This document shows, piece after piece, positions 7,116-15,480 of a stretch of DNA of 32,286 nucleotides. Made by a program: the position numbers and the translations under genes. Location: positions 1 to 32,286 of the forward strand of contig FR880056.1 of NCBI GenBank assembly GCA_000435175.1, in the 5' to 3' direction. Below the pieces are notes generated by a model that worked only from the letters and a program-made list of their open reading frames with translations, was not told where the DNA came from and did not search any database. The stretch's first letter is position 1. Every line of letters starts with the position of its first letter. Source of the stretch: Clostridium sp. CAG:245 (lineage in GTDB: Bacteria > Bacillota > Clostridia > TANB77 > CAG-508).

Positions 7116-7649
7116 TTATTTTTGCGTTAATATATCCAATATTTTAGGGTAAATTGTATCTGCATTATTTTGCCAGTTATCGACTATATCTTTTGCCTGT
7201 TCGCGAGAACCTGCAAATGTTTTTACTTCAAATACAGTTTCGTTATTTTCTACAACTTTACATGTTATAATGTAATGATTTTCGCTAAGTGGGGTGTATT
7301 CTGCCACAATAGATTGTTCTTCTTCTGAACTATCTATAATTGGTTTTAAGTTTGTATCTGCCTTTAATTTTATTATTCCAGGAAGCAAATCCAAAGTTAA
7401 ATCCAAAGTTCTTTTTCCGCTTTCAGTTACTTGATATAAAGTTTGCTCTTCCTTTTGGAAAGAACAAATATATCCAACTTCAATTAAATCTAACATAAAT
7501 TGTTGAAAATAAAAATAATTCATATTAGCTGCTGCTAATACTATTTTATATAATACATCATTGGTTAGTGGTTTATTAGCTTTGTTAAGTGCATACAATA
7601 TTAAGACTTTGTTCTCGGCTAATGTTTCATCATCTGACGCTAATTTCAA
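7116..7649 (-). CDS. DUF4364 family protein (winged-helix-like)
   Basis: 177-aa soluble protein. The N-terminal part (TLAENKVLILYALNKANKPLTNDVLYKIV, about residues 9-37) and the MNYFYFQQFMLDLIEVGYI segment fit the DUF4364 family common in Clostridia. That family has a predicted winged-helix DNA-binding fold followed by a beta-rich domain. No biochemical role is established to my knowledge. The start is a TTG at 7649, with GGAG (7663-7660) 10 bases upstream and a good minus-strand promoter about 60 bases further. It is convergent with proS; two palindromic repeats separate them. Confidence 0.85.
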   Translation of the reverse strand: MKLASDDETLAENKVLILYALNKANKPLTNDVLYKIVLAAANMNYFYFQQFMLDLIEVGYICSFQKEEQTLYQVTESGKRTLDLTLDLLPGIIKLKADTNLKPIIDSSEEEQSIVAEYTPLSENHYIITCKVVENNETVFEVKTFAGSREQAKDIVDNWQNNADTIYPKILDILTQK

Positions 7650-7705
7650 ATTAATTCAACTCCATACTAAAATTCGCCATAAATGCAGGCGTTTGATAGA
7701 TTGTA

Positions 7706-7733
7706 TTATATCATAGAAATGTAGAAAATCAAG
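7706..7733 (-). promoter_or_regulatory. SigA-type promoter for the DUF4364 gene
   Basis: On the minus strand TTGATT (7733-7728), a 16-base spacer and TATAAT (7711-7706), about 57 bases upstream of the TTG start. Confidence 0.75.
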
Positions 7734-7782
7734 AGCTAAAGAAAAATGATTTACTAATTGATTTTAAATAATTACTAGAATT

Positions 7783-7790
7783 TTGTCGAA
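7783..7790 (+). promoter_or_regulatory. Possible Spo0A box
   Basis: TTGTCGAA matches the Spo0A-binding consensus. It lies about 50 bases upstream of the minus-strand DUF4364 promoter. A single site can occur by chance. The rest of the 7650-7977 gap holds a 14-bp palindrome TTCGCTATAGCGAA (7872-7885) and the promoter at 7935. Confidence 0.3.
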
Positions 7791-7934
7791 CGATTGTAAT
7801 TGATTTTTGCTTTAAATGGTAATATAATTTTATTAAAATTAAAGTTATTTTATAAAAAATTTATTCAAAAATTCGCTATAGCGAAAGAAATTTGTTCTTA
7901 AATAATACCCAAGAAGTTATATTTATAAAAAATA

Positions 7935-7963
7935 TTGACCTATAAGTAAAATGATTATATAAT
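7935..7963 (+). promoter_or_regulatory. SigA-type promoter abutting the RBS of the Rpn-family gene
   Basis: TTGACC (7935-7940), 17-base spacer, TATAAT (7958-7963). The expected start of transcription (about 7970) falls in or just after AAGGAGG. If used, the mRNA would have almost no leader before the TTG at 7978. Confidence 0.65.
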
Positions 7964-7977
7964 AAGGAGGAAGATGA

Positions 7978-9063
7978 TTGAATATAGAAGAAATGTATGT
8001 TCCAACTGGATTGAAAACAGTAGATGGAAAAGATATTATGGGTTTTAATGGAGCATTTTATTTGCAAAATAAGGAAAAGATAAATAAAATGCTAAAAAAA
8101 TATGCAGATATTATAATAGAGGAAGATGAAGAAGAAAAACAAAGAGAAAATAAATATATTTTAAAAGAGAATACAGAAAAATATAGTATAAATAAAAAAC
8201 ATGATAAAATGTTTAAAGAAATACTATCTGACAAAAAGGAAACAGTCGAATTTATAAATAGTTTTTTGCATTTAAATTTAATAGAAGATGACATAGAAAA
8301 ATACGAAAAAGAATTTAGAACATCGGAGTTTAACAATATAGAAGCAGATATTGTATATAAAATAAAGAATAAAAACGCATTTATATTAATAGAGCATCAG
8401 TCAAGTGTAGATATAAAAATGCCATATAGAATATTACGTTACAAATGTGCCATAATAGAGTCTGCAATAGATAAAAAGAGATTTAAAGAACAAGGCTACA
8501 AAATTCCTACAGTAATACCAATAGTATTGTATACAGGAAAAAGAAAATGGAAAAAGCTATCAATAAATGATATTGAAGAAACAATAGAAGGATATCAGGA
8601 AAATTGGTTGGAGTACACCTTGATAGATGCTAATAAATTTAGCAAAGAAAAATTATTGGAAGATAATCTAATAATTTCTAAAGCAATGCTAATAGAAAAA
8701 TCTAAAAATAAAGAAGAATTGTATAAAAATATAGAAGATATAATAAATATTCAAAAAGAAAAAAATACTTTTGATAATTTACAATTGGAAAAATTGATAA
8801 AGTATGAACTGAGTGAAACAGAAGATAAAAATATAATGAATGAATTTATAGAAAAAATAAGAAATGTGGAAGGGAGAGACAAAATTATGACAAATGCATC
8901 AAGAATAATTAATAGAGAAATAAGAAAGCAAAGAAAAGCTGGACTTGAACAAGGATTCAAACAGGGAACCATTCAAATTGCCAAAAAACTTAAAAGAGAA
9001 ATGAGCATAAAAGATATAAGTAGAATAACTGGGTTAACTGAACAGGAAATAGAAAATTTATAA
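7978..9063 (+). CDS. Rpn family recombination-promoting nuclease / PD-(D/E)XK transposase-like protein
   Basis: 361-aa protein of the Rpn/YhgA-like family (PD-(D/E)XK nuclease fold; members promote RecA-independent recombination and are often mislabelled transposases). The motif HDKMFKEILSDKKETVEFIN (about residues 78-97) and IEADIVYKI...AFILIEHQSS (about 122-147) form the nuclease core. The C-terminus KAGLEQGFKQG...LKREMSIKDISRITGLTEQEIE is the family's typical helical tail. Start uncertain: TTG 7978 follows AAGGAGG (7964-7970) by 7 bases; ATG 7993 is in frame. No terminal inverted repeats bound the gene, so an IS boundary is not claimed. Members often occur in many copies per genome. Confidence 0.85.
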   Translation: MNIEEMYVPTGLKTVDGKDIMGFNGAFYLQNKEKINKMLKKYADIIIEEDEEEKQRENKYILKENTEKYSINKKHDKMFKEILSDKKETVEFINSFLHLNLIEDDIEKYEKEFRTSEFNNIEADIVYKIKNKNAFILIEHQSSVDIKMPYRILRYKCAIIESAIDKKRFKEQGYKIPTVIPIVLYTGKRKWKKLSINDIEETIEGYQENWLEYTLIDANKFSKEKLLEDNLIISKAMLIEKSKNKEELYKNIEDIINIQKEKNTFDNLQLEKLIKYELSETEDKNIMNEFIEKIRNVEGRDKIMTNASRIINREIRKQRKAGLEQGFKQGTIQIAKKLKREMSIKDISRITGLTEQEIENL

Positions 9064-9135
9064 AATATAAACAAGAATTAGTAGAAGAGTAAAAACATAT
9101 TTTCTGTTGGACGATTTTTTATTTAATAAAACTTC

Positions 9136-9164
9136 TGTACATTAATTTTTAACTATGATATACT
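9136..9164 (+). promoter_or_regulatory. Promoter of the J-domain gene (extended -10)
   Basis: TGTACA (9136-9141), 17-base spacer, TATACT (9159-9164) preceded by TGA, giving an extended -10. It overlaps the ATG at 9155, which argues for the later GTG start of the gene. Confidence 0.55.
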
Positions 9165-9193
9165 TACAATATATTAAAAATTTTGGAGGAAAT

Positions 9194-9901
9194 GTGGAAA
9201 CATTATATGATATATTGGAAGTAAGCCGAAAAGCGTCTAAAGAAGTTATTGAAAAAGCATACAAAACACTGGCAAAAAAATACCACCCAGACTTGCAAAC
9301 TGCTGAAAATAAAGAGATTGCAGAAAAAAGAATGAAAGAGATTAATGAAGCATATAATGTTTTAAGTGACGAGCAAAAACGCAAAGAGTATGATGAAAAA
9401 CTTGAAGCAGAAGATGAACGCAAAAAACAAGAAGAATATATAAATTATCAGAATAATTCTAGTGCTCAAAGTGTAAAATATGAAAGTGATATGCAGGTTA
9501 ACAATTCAATTAATACAGAGCCAATAAGTGAGAACAATTACAATAATCAAGATTTTGATTGGAGAAAAGCATATGCAAATTTAAGCAAAAAAGAACAACA
9601 TAAGATTATGAAAGAAGTTCAAAAAGAAGCAAATGCAGAATATAGAAAACAATATGAAGATTATTTTAGAAGTTTGGGATATAAAATAAAACATAAATGG
9701 ACATTTAAAGACTTCTTAACTGTTATATTAGTAATTGGAGTGTTAGTAATAATAGTAGGCGTACTATGGCTAATTCCACCAACGCATGAATATATGATAA
9801 ATTTATACAATACAAATTTGATAGTAAAGATAATTACAGATATAATAATTGGGATTTTTCAGGGCATTATTAAATTTTTTAAGAATTTTACTACATTTTA
9901 A
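9194..9901 (+). CDS. Membrane-anchored J-domain (DnaJ-like) protein
   Basis: An N-terminal J domain (residues 1-65) contains the HPD motif (31-33) needed to stimulate Hsp70/DnaK. It is followed by a charged, asparagine-rich linker, a membrane helix (about 174-194) and a second hydrophobic C-terminal stretch. There is no zinc-finger or substrate-binding domain, so it is not the housekeeping DnaJ. It probably recruits DnaK to the membrane. I chose GTG 9194 with GGAGG (9185-9189) only 4 bases upstream, giving the usual J-domain start (ETLYDILEVS). The ATG 9155 lies in the promoter. 235 aa. It stands alone between the Rpn gene and ord. Confidence 0.85.
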   Translation: METLYDILEVSRKASKEVIEKAYKTLAKKYHPDLQTAENKEIAEKRMKEINEAYNVLSDEQKRKEYDEKLEAEDERKKQEEYINYQNNSSAQSVKYESDMQVNNSINTEPISENNYNNQDFDWRKAYANLSKKEQHKIMKEVQKEANAEYRKQYEDYFRSLGYKIKHKWTFKDFLTVILVIGVLVIIVGVLWLIPPTHEYMINLYNTNLIVKIITDIIIGIFQGIIKFFKNFTTF

Positions 9902-9966
9902 AAGTATATAATATTTATATTAAGTTATAATAATTATATAAAAGTTAAATTATAGGAGGTTTATTT

Positions 9967-11043
9967 ATGGACAGAAAAGTTAGAGTAGTTCAGTTTGGAA
10001 CAGGAAAGATGGCTGTTTACACAATGCGTTACGTTCTCGAAAAAGGAGGAGAAGTTGTTGGAGCAATAGATGTTAATCCCAATGTAATTGGAAAAGATAT
10101 TGGAACAATAATGGGAAAAACAGAAATGGGTGTTAAAGTCACAGCACTAGAGAATGCAGAAGAGACAATAAGAACTTTAAAACCAGATATTGCAATTGTT
10201 ACGACAATGAGCTTATTAAACGACGTTAAAGATGCATTGATGCTATGCGCAAAATTAGGTGTAAATGCAATTACTACATGTGAAGAAGCTTTCTTCCCAT
10301 GGAACTCAAACCCTCAAGTTACAAAAGAGATTGACGATTTAGCAAAACAAACTGGATGCACAATTACAGGAAGCGGATATCAAGATATATATTGGGGCCA
10401 ATTAATTACTTCTATAGCGGGTTCTACACAAAGAATAACTAAAATAAAAGGAAGCTCAAGCTACAATGTAGAAGACTATGGAATAGCTTTAGCAAAAGCC
10501 CATGGCTCAGGATTAACACTTGATGAATTTGATAAGCAAGTTGCTTCAGTTGATAGGATAAGTGATGAAGAAAGACAAAAAATAATCGAATCAGGAGAAT
10601 ATCTTCCTTCATATATGTGGAACGTAAATGGTTGGTTATGTTCAAAATTAGGATTAACAGTAAAATCTCAAACACAAAAAACAATACCAACGACATATAA
10701 AGAAGATATATATTCATCAACATTAGGTACAACAGTAAAAGCAGGAGATGCAACCGGAATGAGTGCTGTTGTAACAACACATACAGAAGAAGGAATAACA
10801 ATAGAAAGCGAATGTATAGGAAAAGTATATTCTCCAGAAGAGTACGACAAAAATGAGTGGACAGTATATGGAGAGCCAGATACAACAATTACAGTTGCAA
10901 AACCTGCAACAGTTGAACTAACATGTGCCTCGGTAGTAAATAGAATTCCAGATGTAATAAATGCACAAGCAGGATATGTAACAACAGAAAAGTTAGGAGA
11001 TTTAGAATACAGAGTAAAACCTTTAAATGAATATGTGAAATAA
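9967..11043 (+). CDS. ord: 2,4-diaminopentanoate dehydrogenase
   Basis: 358-aa NAD(P)-dependent dehydrogenase of the dihydrodipicolinate-reductase-like fold. The Rossmann start VRVVQFGTGKM, the ITTCEEAFFPW segment, GSGYQDIYWGQ, SYNVEDYGIALAKAHG and the terminal VVNRIPDVINAQAGYVTTEKL closely follow the clostridial Ord enzyme. In ornithine fermentation Ord deaminates (2R,4S)-2,4-diaminopentanoate to 2-amino-4-oxopentanoate. None of its usual partners (ornithine racemase, D-ornithine aminomutase, the thiolase OrtAB) is in this window, so the gene is an orphan here and its substrate may differ. Strong AGGAGGT at 9954-9960 before ATG 9967. Confidence 0.85.
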   Translation: MDRKVRVVQFGTGKMAVYTMRYVLEKGGEVVGAIDVNPNVIGKDIGTIMGKTEMGVKVTALENAEETIRTLKPDIAIVTTMSLLNDVKDALMLCAKLGVNAITTCEEAFFPWNSNPQVTKEIDDLAKQTGCTITGSGYQDIYWGQLITSIAGSTQRITKIKGSSSYNVEDYGIALAKAHGSGLTLDEFDKQVASVDRISDEERQKIIESGEYLPSYMWNVNGWLCSKLGLTVKSQTQKTIPTTYKEDIYSSTLGTTVKAGDATGMSAVVTTHTEEGITIESECIGKVYSPEEYDKNEWTVYGEPDTTITVAKPATVELTCASVVNRIPDVINAQAGYVTTEKLGDLEYRVKPLNEYVK

Positions 11044-11052
11044 ATGAAAAAT

Positions 11053-11085
11053 TTCGCCCAATAGGGACGCCCCTTTTTGGGCGAA
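11053..11085 (+). repeat. REP-like GC palindrome, copy 3
   Basis: TTCGCCCAATAGGGACG followed by CCCCTTTTTGGGCGAA. It has a 9-bp outer stem and an AGGG/CCCT inner stem. It begins 9 bases after the ord stop and is followed immediately by the trmB promoter. Confidence 0.88.
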
Positions 11086-11087
11086 TA

Positions 11088-11116
11088 TTGATTTCTATTA
11101 AGTTATTGTGTATAAT
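11088..11116 (+). promoter_or_regulatory. SigA-type promoter for trmB
   Basis: TTGATT (11088-11093), 17-base spacer, TATAAT (11111-11116); the trmB ATG is 35 bases downstream. Confidence 0.8.
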
Positions 11117-11150
11117 ATGAAAGAAATTTAATTAGAAAGTTGGAACAATT

Positions 11151-11816
11151 ATGAGAATACGTTTTAAGAAATGGGCAAGACCAGAATTAGAAGCAAGTAA
11201 ATTTTATATAGATGAACCTGAAAAATATAAAGGTAAGTGGAGAACTTTATTTGAAAATAATAACCCTTTATATATAGAACTTGGATGTGGAAAAGGTGGA
11301 TTCATATCACAAATTGCGAGCGAAAATCTAAATATTAATTATATTGCAATAGATTTAGTAGATGCTATGCTAGGCCTTGCTAAAAGAAATATCGAAGAAG
11401 TATATGCCGAGAAAAATGAAGAGATAAACAATGTATTAATTTCTAGGTATGATATAGATAGAATTTTAAATGTATTTGATGAAAATGATAAAATAGATAG
11501 AATATACATAAATTTTTGCAATCCCTGGCCAAGAGGAAAACATCACAAGAAAAGATTAACTCATACAAGACAATTAGAAAAATATAAACAATTTTTAGTA
11601 GATGGAGGAAAAATATATTTTAAGACTGATGATGATAATTTATTTACTGAAAGTTTGCTGTATTTTAAAGAAGCGGGATTTGAAATTGAAAAAGTAACAT
11701 ATGATTTGGCAAATGAGCAAGATTTCTGGAATGGAGACAGAAATATAGAAACAGAACATGAGAAAATGTTTAAAGAACAAGGGATAAAAATAAAAGCTCT
11801 AATTGCAAGAAAATAG
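11151..11816 (+). CDS. trmB: tRNA (guanine-N7)-methyltransferase
   Basis: SAM-dependent enzyme forming m7G at position 46 of the variable loop of tRNAs. The 221-aa protein has the SAM-binding motif IELGCGKGG (42-50). The TrmB signature appears as INFCNPWPRGKHHKKRLTH (about residues 121-139), a slight variant of INFSDPWPKKRHxKRRL. A KTDDDNLF segment near the active site and a C-terminal DFWNGDRNIETEHEKMF block follow. Length is normal. The ribosome binding site before ATG 11151 is weak (AAGTTGGA). It has its own promoter and a strong bidirectional terminator shared with the convergent amylase gene. Confidence 0.93.
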   Translation: MRIRFKKWARPELEASKFYIDEPEKYKGKWRTLFENNNPLYIELGCGKGGFISQIASENLNINYIAIDLVDAMLGLAKRNIEEVYAEKNEEINNVLISRYDIDRILNVFDENDKIDRIYINFCNPWPRGKHHKKRLTHTRQLEKYKQFLVDGGKIYFKTDDDNLFTESLLYFKEAGFEIEKVTYDLANEQDFWNGDRNIETEHEKMFKEQGIKIKALIARK

Positions 11817-11828
11817 AAAAATAATAAA

Positions 11829-11884
11829 ATAAAAGAAATAATTTTAGTTTTGTGAACACCAAAATAAAAATTATTTCTTTTTAT
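11829..11884. terminator. Bidirectional terminator between trmB and the amylase gene
   Basis: AAAAGAAATAATTTTAG... (from 11831) pairs over about 22 positions, with one or two mismatches, with ...AAATTATTTCTTTT (to 11881). The loop is TGAACAC, and A/T tracts lie on both sides. It serves both convergent genes. Confidence 0.8.
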
Positions 11885-11924
11885 TAATATAATATTAAAT
11901 TTGCAAAAATATATAAAGTTAAAA

Positions 11925-13379
11925 TTATTCTAAATTTTGTTTTACCCAAACTGACACACTTCCGCCATTTACATAGAATATTCCATTTCCTTCTTGGTCA
12001 ACGTAAACAGACTCTTTCATGTTTCCTGTATAATCGTAGAATACTGAGTTAGCAAGATTTTTTCCGACATTCATCTGTAAACATCCGCCATCCGAGTTTG
12101 TCATTATTACAACCATTCCAGAATTTTCTCTTTCGCGGTCTCCAGTACGAACCCAGCCTATAATGTGTGGGTCGTTAAAATAATCTATTTGTGAACCATA
12201 TGCAAAATTTTTTCTTGCCAATATTAATTTTTCCAACCAGTCTTTTTTAGCTGATACATTTTTAGCTGGAATTCCATAGTAATCTCCATAAAATACACAA
12301 GGCAAGCCATCTTTTCTAAGTAAAATTAGAGAATAGGCAAGAGGTTTAAACCAATCATCAATCCAAGATTGCAAAGCTTGCCCAGGTTCTGTATCATGGT
12401 TATCTACAAATGTAACTGCTGAATTTTGATTTTCTGCAACTAATGTATTGTTAAAAATTGTTCTCATATCATAAGTTCCATTACTGTGACAGGCATTAAA
12501 TAAATTGTAATGAAGCGGAACATCAAATAGTGAAAGGGCATTATTTGTAGTTTTTAAGTAATTTTGTAAAGCCTCAAGATTGCCACTCCAATATTCTCCA
12601 ACAGTAAATAGAGGTTTTGAAGAAAACTCACGCAATTCTTCAAGCCAATCTTCAAAGAAAGATGCACGTATATGTTTTACAGCATCCATTCTGAAACCAT
12701 CTACATTTGTTGTTTGTAAATACCATTTTCCCCAATTTGTAAGCTCTTCGACAACATCAACATTGTTTAAGTCTACATCACAGCCCATTAAATAGTCGAA
12801 ATTTCCATTTTCTTTATCAACCAATTCATCCCAATGTTTGCCATAAAATCTATAAACAGAGTTCTTTTTTGTTTTTTCGTCCCAATCTGTTCCATGAAAA
12901 TGAGTCCAGTTCCATTTAAAAGAAGAATACATATCATTACGACCTGGAAAAGTGAATTTAGTCCAAGCTGTAATTTCTTTAGGCTCACCAAGAGATTCAG
13001 ATCTATTTTGTGGATTATCTTCTATTGCAATTACATCTTCAGTTTCGTCTGCACCCATTTTTTGATTGAATACTACATCTGCTAAAACTTTTATTCCATA
13101 ATTGTGCATAGCATTTATTGCAACAAGATATTCAACCTTAGTTCCATACTTTGTAGCAATAGAACCCTTTTGGTCGAATTCGCCTAAATCGTATAAATCA
13201 TAAACACCATAACCAACATCATCTTTACCGCCATTTCCTTTATATGCTGGTGGAAACCAGACTTGTGTTATTCCAGTTTTTGCAAGATATGGTGCTTCAT
13301 TTACAGCAGTTTTCCAAAAGTTTCCGTCAGAAGGAAGGTACCATTCGAAAAATTGCATCATTGTTTCATTTGTTTTCAA
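11925..13379 (-). CDS. Cytoplasmic alpha-amylase (GH13, AmyA/AmyS type)
   Basis: 484-aa glycoside hydrolase cutting alpha-1,4-glucans. No signal peptide, so it probably acts on internal glycogen or imported maltodextrins. The N-terminus ETMMQFFEWY is typical of the GH13_5 cytoplasmic type. Catalytic residues are present: nucleophile D232 (GFRMDAVKH), acid/base E262 (VGEYW) and D329 (FVDNHDTEPGQ). Conserved region I reads DVVFNQ, with Q106 replacing the usual His. Calcium-region MGADETEDV follows. Start is a TTG at 13379 with AGGAG 8 bases upstream; the earlier GTG overlaps that site. An extended -10 promoter lies just upstream. Convergent with trmB. Confidence 0.92.
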   Translation of the reverse strand: MKTNETMMQFFEWYLPSDGNFWKTAVNEAPYLAKTGITQVWFPPAYKGNGGKDDVGYGVYDLYDLGEFDQKGSIATKYGTKVEYLVAINAMHNYGIKVLADVVFNQKMGADETEDVIAIEDNPQNRSESLGEPKEITAWTKFTFPGRNDMYSSFKWNWTHFHGTDWDEKTKKNSVYRFYGKHWDELVDKENGNFDYLMGCDVDLNNVDVVEELTNWGKWYLQTTNVDGFRMDAVKHIRASFFEDWLEELREFSSKPLFTVGEYWSGNLEALQNYLKTTNNALSLFDVPLHYNLFNACHSNGTYDMRTIFNNTLVAENQNSAVTFVDNHDTEPGQALQSWIDDWFKPLAYSLILLRKDGLPCVFYGDYYGIPAKNVSAKKDWLEKLILARKNFAYGSQIDYFNDPHIIGWVRTGDRERENSGMVVIMTNSDGGCLQMNVGKNLANSVFYDYTGNMKESVYVDQEGNGIFYVNGGSVSVWVKQNLE

Positions 13380-13413
13380 AAAAATCACTCCTAAAATTTT
13401 TATTCATGATGTA

Positions 13414-13422
13414 ATTATACCA
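13414..13422 (-). promoter_or_regulatory. Extended -10 promoter of the amylase gene
   Basis: On the minus strand TGGTATAAT (13422-13414) is an extended -10 element, about 35 bases before the TTG start. No convincing -35 is seen and no clear CcpA cre box was found. Confidence 0.5.
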
Positions 13423-13538
13423 TAAAATTAAAAAAATCGAAGAAAAAAGTGGAAAAAATCGAAAAATATTGTATAATAGATATGGAATATTTTATTTAAC
13501 AAGAAAAATATAATTAAAGTGAAAGGAAGAATGGATAT

Positions 13539-14063
13539 ATGTTTAATTATGAAATTGAAAATAATGAATATGATAACCTTGAGGAATGTGTAAATGAAGT
13601 GTATGAACTTGCTTCAAAATATGCCATAGATGGGGTTAAAAATAACATTGGAGGTCCATTCGGAGCCGGAATAATTTACGAAAAAGAAAATGGCAAATAT
13701 ATTATCCTGCTAATAGAAAGAAATACAGTAATTGCATCAAAAGATCCGACTGCACATGCAGAAGTGAACGCAATTAGAAGTGCCTGCAAGGCTTTAAATA
13801 CAAGGTCTTTAGAAAACTGCATTTTAGTTACAACAGCAAAGAGTTGCCCTATGTGCTTATCGGCTGCTTGCTGGGCAGATATTAAAACAATATATTATTC
13901 ACAAAGCTACGATAGTGCTGTTAGTAGTGGTTTTAGAGATGAAGGAATTCAAGAATATATAAAAGGTGAAAACGACATAATAGATGAAGAACAGCTTAAA
14001 AATCCATGCTGTGAATACCCTTTTATAGAATGGAATAAGAAACAAGATAGACAGGATTACTAA
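13539..14063 (+). CDS. Nucleoside/guanine deaminase-like protein (CDA superfamily)
   Basis: 174-aa zinc-dependent deaminase of the cytidine/guanine deaminase superfamily. Zinc ligand and catalytic motif TAHAEVNAIR gives H73 and E75. The second motif is SCPMC with C103 and C106, where the family normally has PCPMC. The GGPFGAGII start of the core, and DSAVSSGFRDEGIQEYI late in the protein, resemble the GuaD-type guanine deaminases of Bacillus more than tRNA or cytidine deaminases. Exact substrate uncertain. AAAGGAAG (13522-13529) supports ATG 13539; an ATG at 13531 is out of frame. It lies between the amylase (divergent) and mscS. Confidence 0.8.
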   Translation: MFNYEIENNEYDNLEECVNEVYELASKYAIDGVKNNIGGPFGAGIIYEKENGKYIILLIERNTVIASKDPTAHAEVNAIRSACKALNTRSLENCILVTTAKSCPMCLSAACWADIKTIYYSQSYDSAVSSGFRDEGIQEYIKGENDIIDEEQLKNPCCEYPFIEWNKKQDRQDY

Positions 14064-14188
14064 TATGCTTAATATACTATGTACTGGATGAAGTAAGTAT
14101 ATTTTTGAGAGTATAACAAGAAATTTGCACAATAAAAGTCACACTTAAAAATGGAAAAACGTGAACAAAAGGAGAATATTAAACAAGA

Positions 14189-15280
14189 ATGAATATAATT
14201 GAAAGTTTAGTTGATAAAGTTAAAAATTTAAATAAAGAAACATTATTAGACATAGCAATTTCTGTAATTGTAATAGCATTGTTTTTTATGATAAGCAATT
14301 TGATAAGCTATGTGATAATAAGATTGTTTTCTTTAAAAGAAAAAGATAAGAAGAAAATTAAGCAAAATGCTTTTTATAAGCCTTTAAGTAGAATAATTAA
14401 AGTTACTGGAATTTATATTGCTGTTATGTTATTAAATTTGTCAACAGAGGCAAATATTACACTAGTCAAATTATATAAAATAGCACTGATAATATGCGTT
14501 TCAAATGGACTTGCAGACATATTTAATCCAAAATCTATAATATTTGAAAAGTTAGAAGAAAAAACAAAATATAATGGAGATAAGCAATTAAATAACTTTG
14601 TTAGCAAAATTGCTAAAGCAGTAATTTATTTTGTGGCAATATATTTGGTATTACTAGAACTAGGATATAATTTAGGAGGTCTAGTAACAGGACTTGGAAT
14701 ATCTAGTGTTATAATTGCATTTGCTGCGCAAGATATTGCAAAGAATCTATTTGGTGGATTTGCAATAATTACAGACAAGCCTTTCTCTGTTGGAGATTGG
14801 ATTGAAGTTGGAGATTACTCTGGAACTGTAATAGATATAACTTTTAGAAGTACAAAAATAAAAGCAACTGACAATACTGTAATAACCATAAACAACTCAA
14901 CTGTGGTTGAAAGCTTTGTTAAAAATTGGGGAAACATAGATAAGAGACGTTACTCAACAACATTAAATTTACCATTAAATACATCAGAAGCAACAGTAAA
15001 AAGATTATTGAAAAAAATAGAATTTGCATTAAAAACAAATCCACAGATAGTGCCAGACTCTATACAAGTACATTTTGAAAACATTAAACTTGAAGGAATA
15101 CAGATATTTATATACTTAAATTCAACTCAGACAGGGTATGACGATTTCGAGGCATTTAAAGATGGTGTAAATTTGGAAATACTAAAAGTATTAGAATCAG
15201 AAAATGTAAAACTATCATATCCAGGACAAAATATTTATATTAAAGAAAAACCAATGAATGATACTCAAGACCAGAAATAA
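14189..15280 (+). CDS. MscS-family mechanosensitive ion channel
   Basis: 363-aa membrane channel that releases solutes on hypo-osmotic shock. Several N-terminal hydrophobic helices (about residues 17-45, 65-85, 95-110, 145-163) precede the pore helix and beta domain. These are marked by GLGISSVIIAFAAQDIAKNL, GGFAIITDKPFSVGDWIEV and the IDITFRSTKIKATDNTVITI block. A C-terminal alpha/beta domain follows. ATG 14189 is the first start after an in-frame stop; GGAG (14171-14174) is 14 bases upstream, longer than usual. The stop codon overlaps the left arm of palindromic element C. Confidence 0.92.
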   Translation: MNIIESLVDKVKNLNKETLLDIAISVIVIALFFMISNLISYVIIRLFSLKEKDKKKIKQNAFYKPLSRIIKVTGIYIAVMLLNLSTEANITLVKLYKIALIICVSNGLADIFNPKSIIFEKLEEKTKYNGDKQLNNFVSKIAKAVIYFVAIYLVLLELGYNLGGLVTGLGISSVIIAFAAQDIAKNLFGGFAIITDKPFSVGDWIEVGDYSGTVIDITFRSTKIKATDNTVITINNSTVVESFVKNWGNIDKRRYSTTLNLPLNTSEATVKRLLKKIEFALKTNPQIVPDSIQVHFENIKLEGIQIFIYLNSTQTGYDDFEAFKDGVNLEILKVLESENVKLSYPGQNIYIKEKPMNDTQDQK

Positions 15281-15379
15281 TTTATTTATAAAATTGAAAA
15301 ATGTTGCTCTTAGTTGAAACTCTTCAACTAACTCAAAGGACGAATTTCCAGTTTAAATTTATAAAAATGAAATTATTTT
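15275..15379. repeat. AT-armed palindromic element, copy C
   Basis: Imperfect AT-rich arms (15275-15295 and 15356-15379) enclose TTGCTCTTAGT, a perfect TTAGTTGAA/TTCAACTAA hairpin, and CTCAAAGGACGA. This matches the core of copy A on its minus strand. The left arm contains the mscS stop codon (15278-15280). Confidence 0.6.
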
Positions 15380-15480
15380 GGATATTATGATGGACAAGCT
15401 CATATTTTTGCTAAATGTTCATATTTAAGACACAAAGATATTTTAAAATTATAGAGATAAAATATTTTTGGTAAGGAATA

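Noticed and set aside
7978..9063. Complete insertion sequence around the Rpn-family gene
   Set aside because: No terminal inverted repeats or target duplications seen; Rpn proteins are nucleases often misnamed as transposases.
9155..9193. ATG 9155 as start of the J-domain protein
   Set aside because: It overlaps the extended -10 promoter and lacks a ribosome binding site; GTG 9194 follows GGAGG.
10439..10888. 149-aa minus-strand ORF inside ord
   Set aside because: Leucine-rich reverse-frame shadow of a well-supported enzyme gene.
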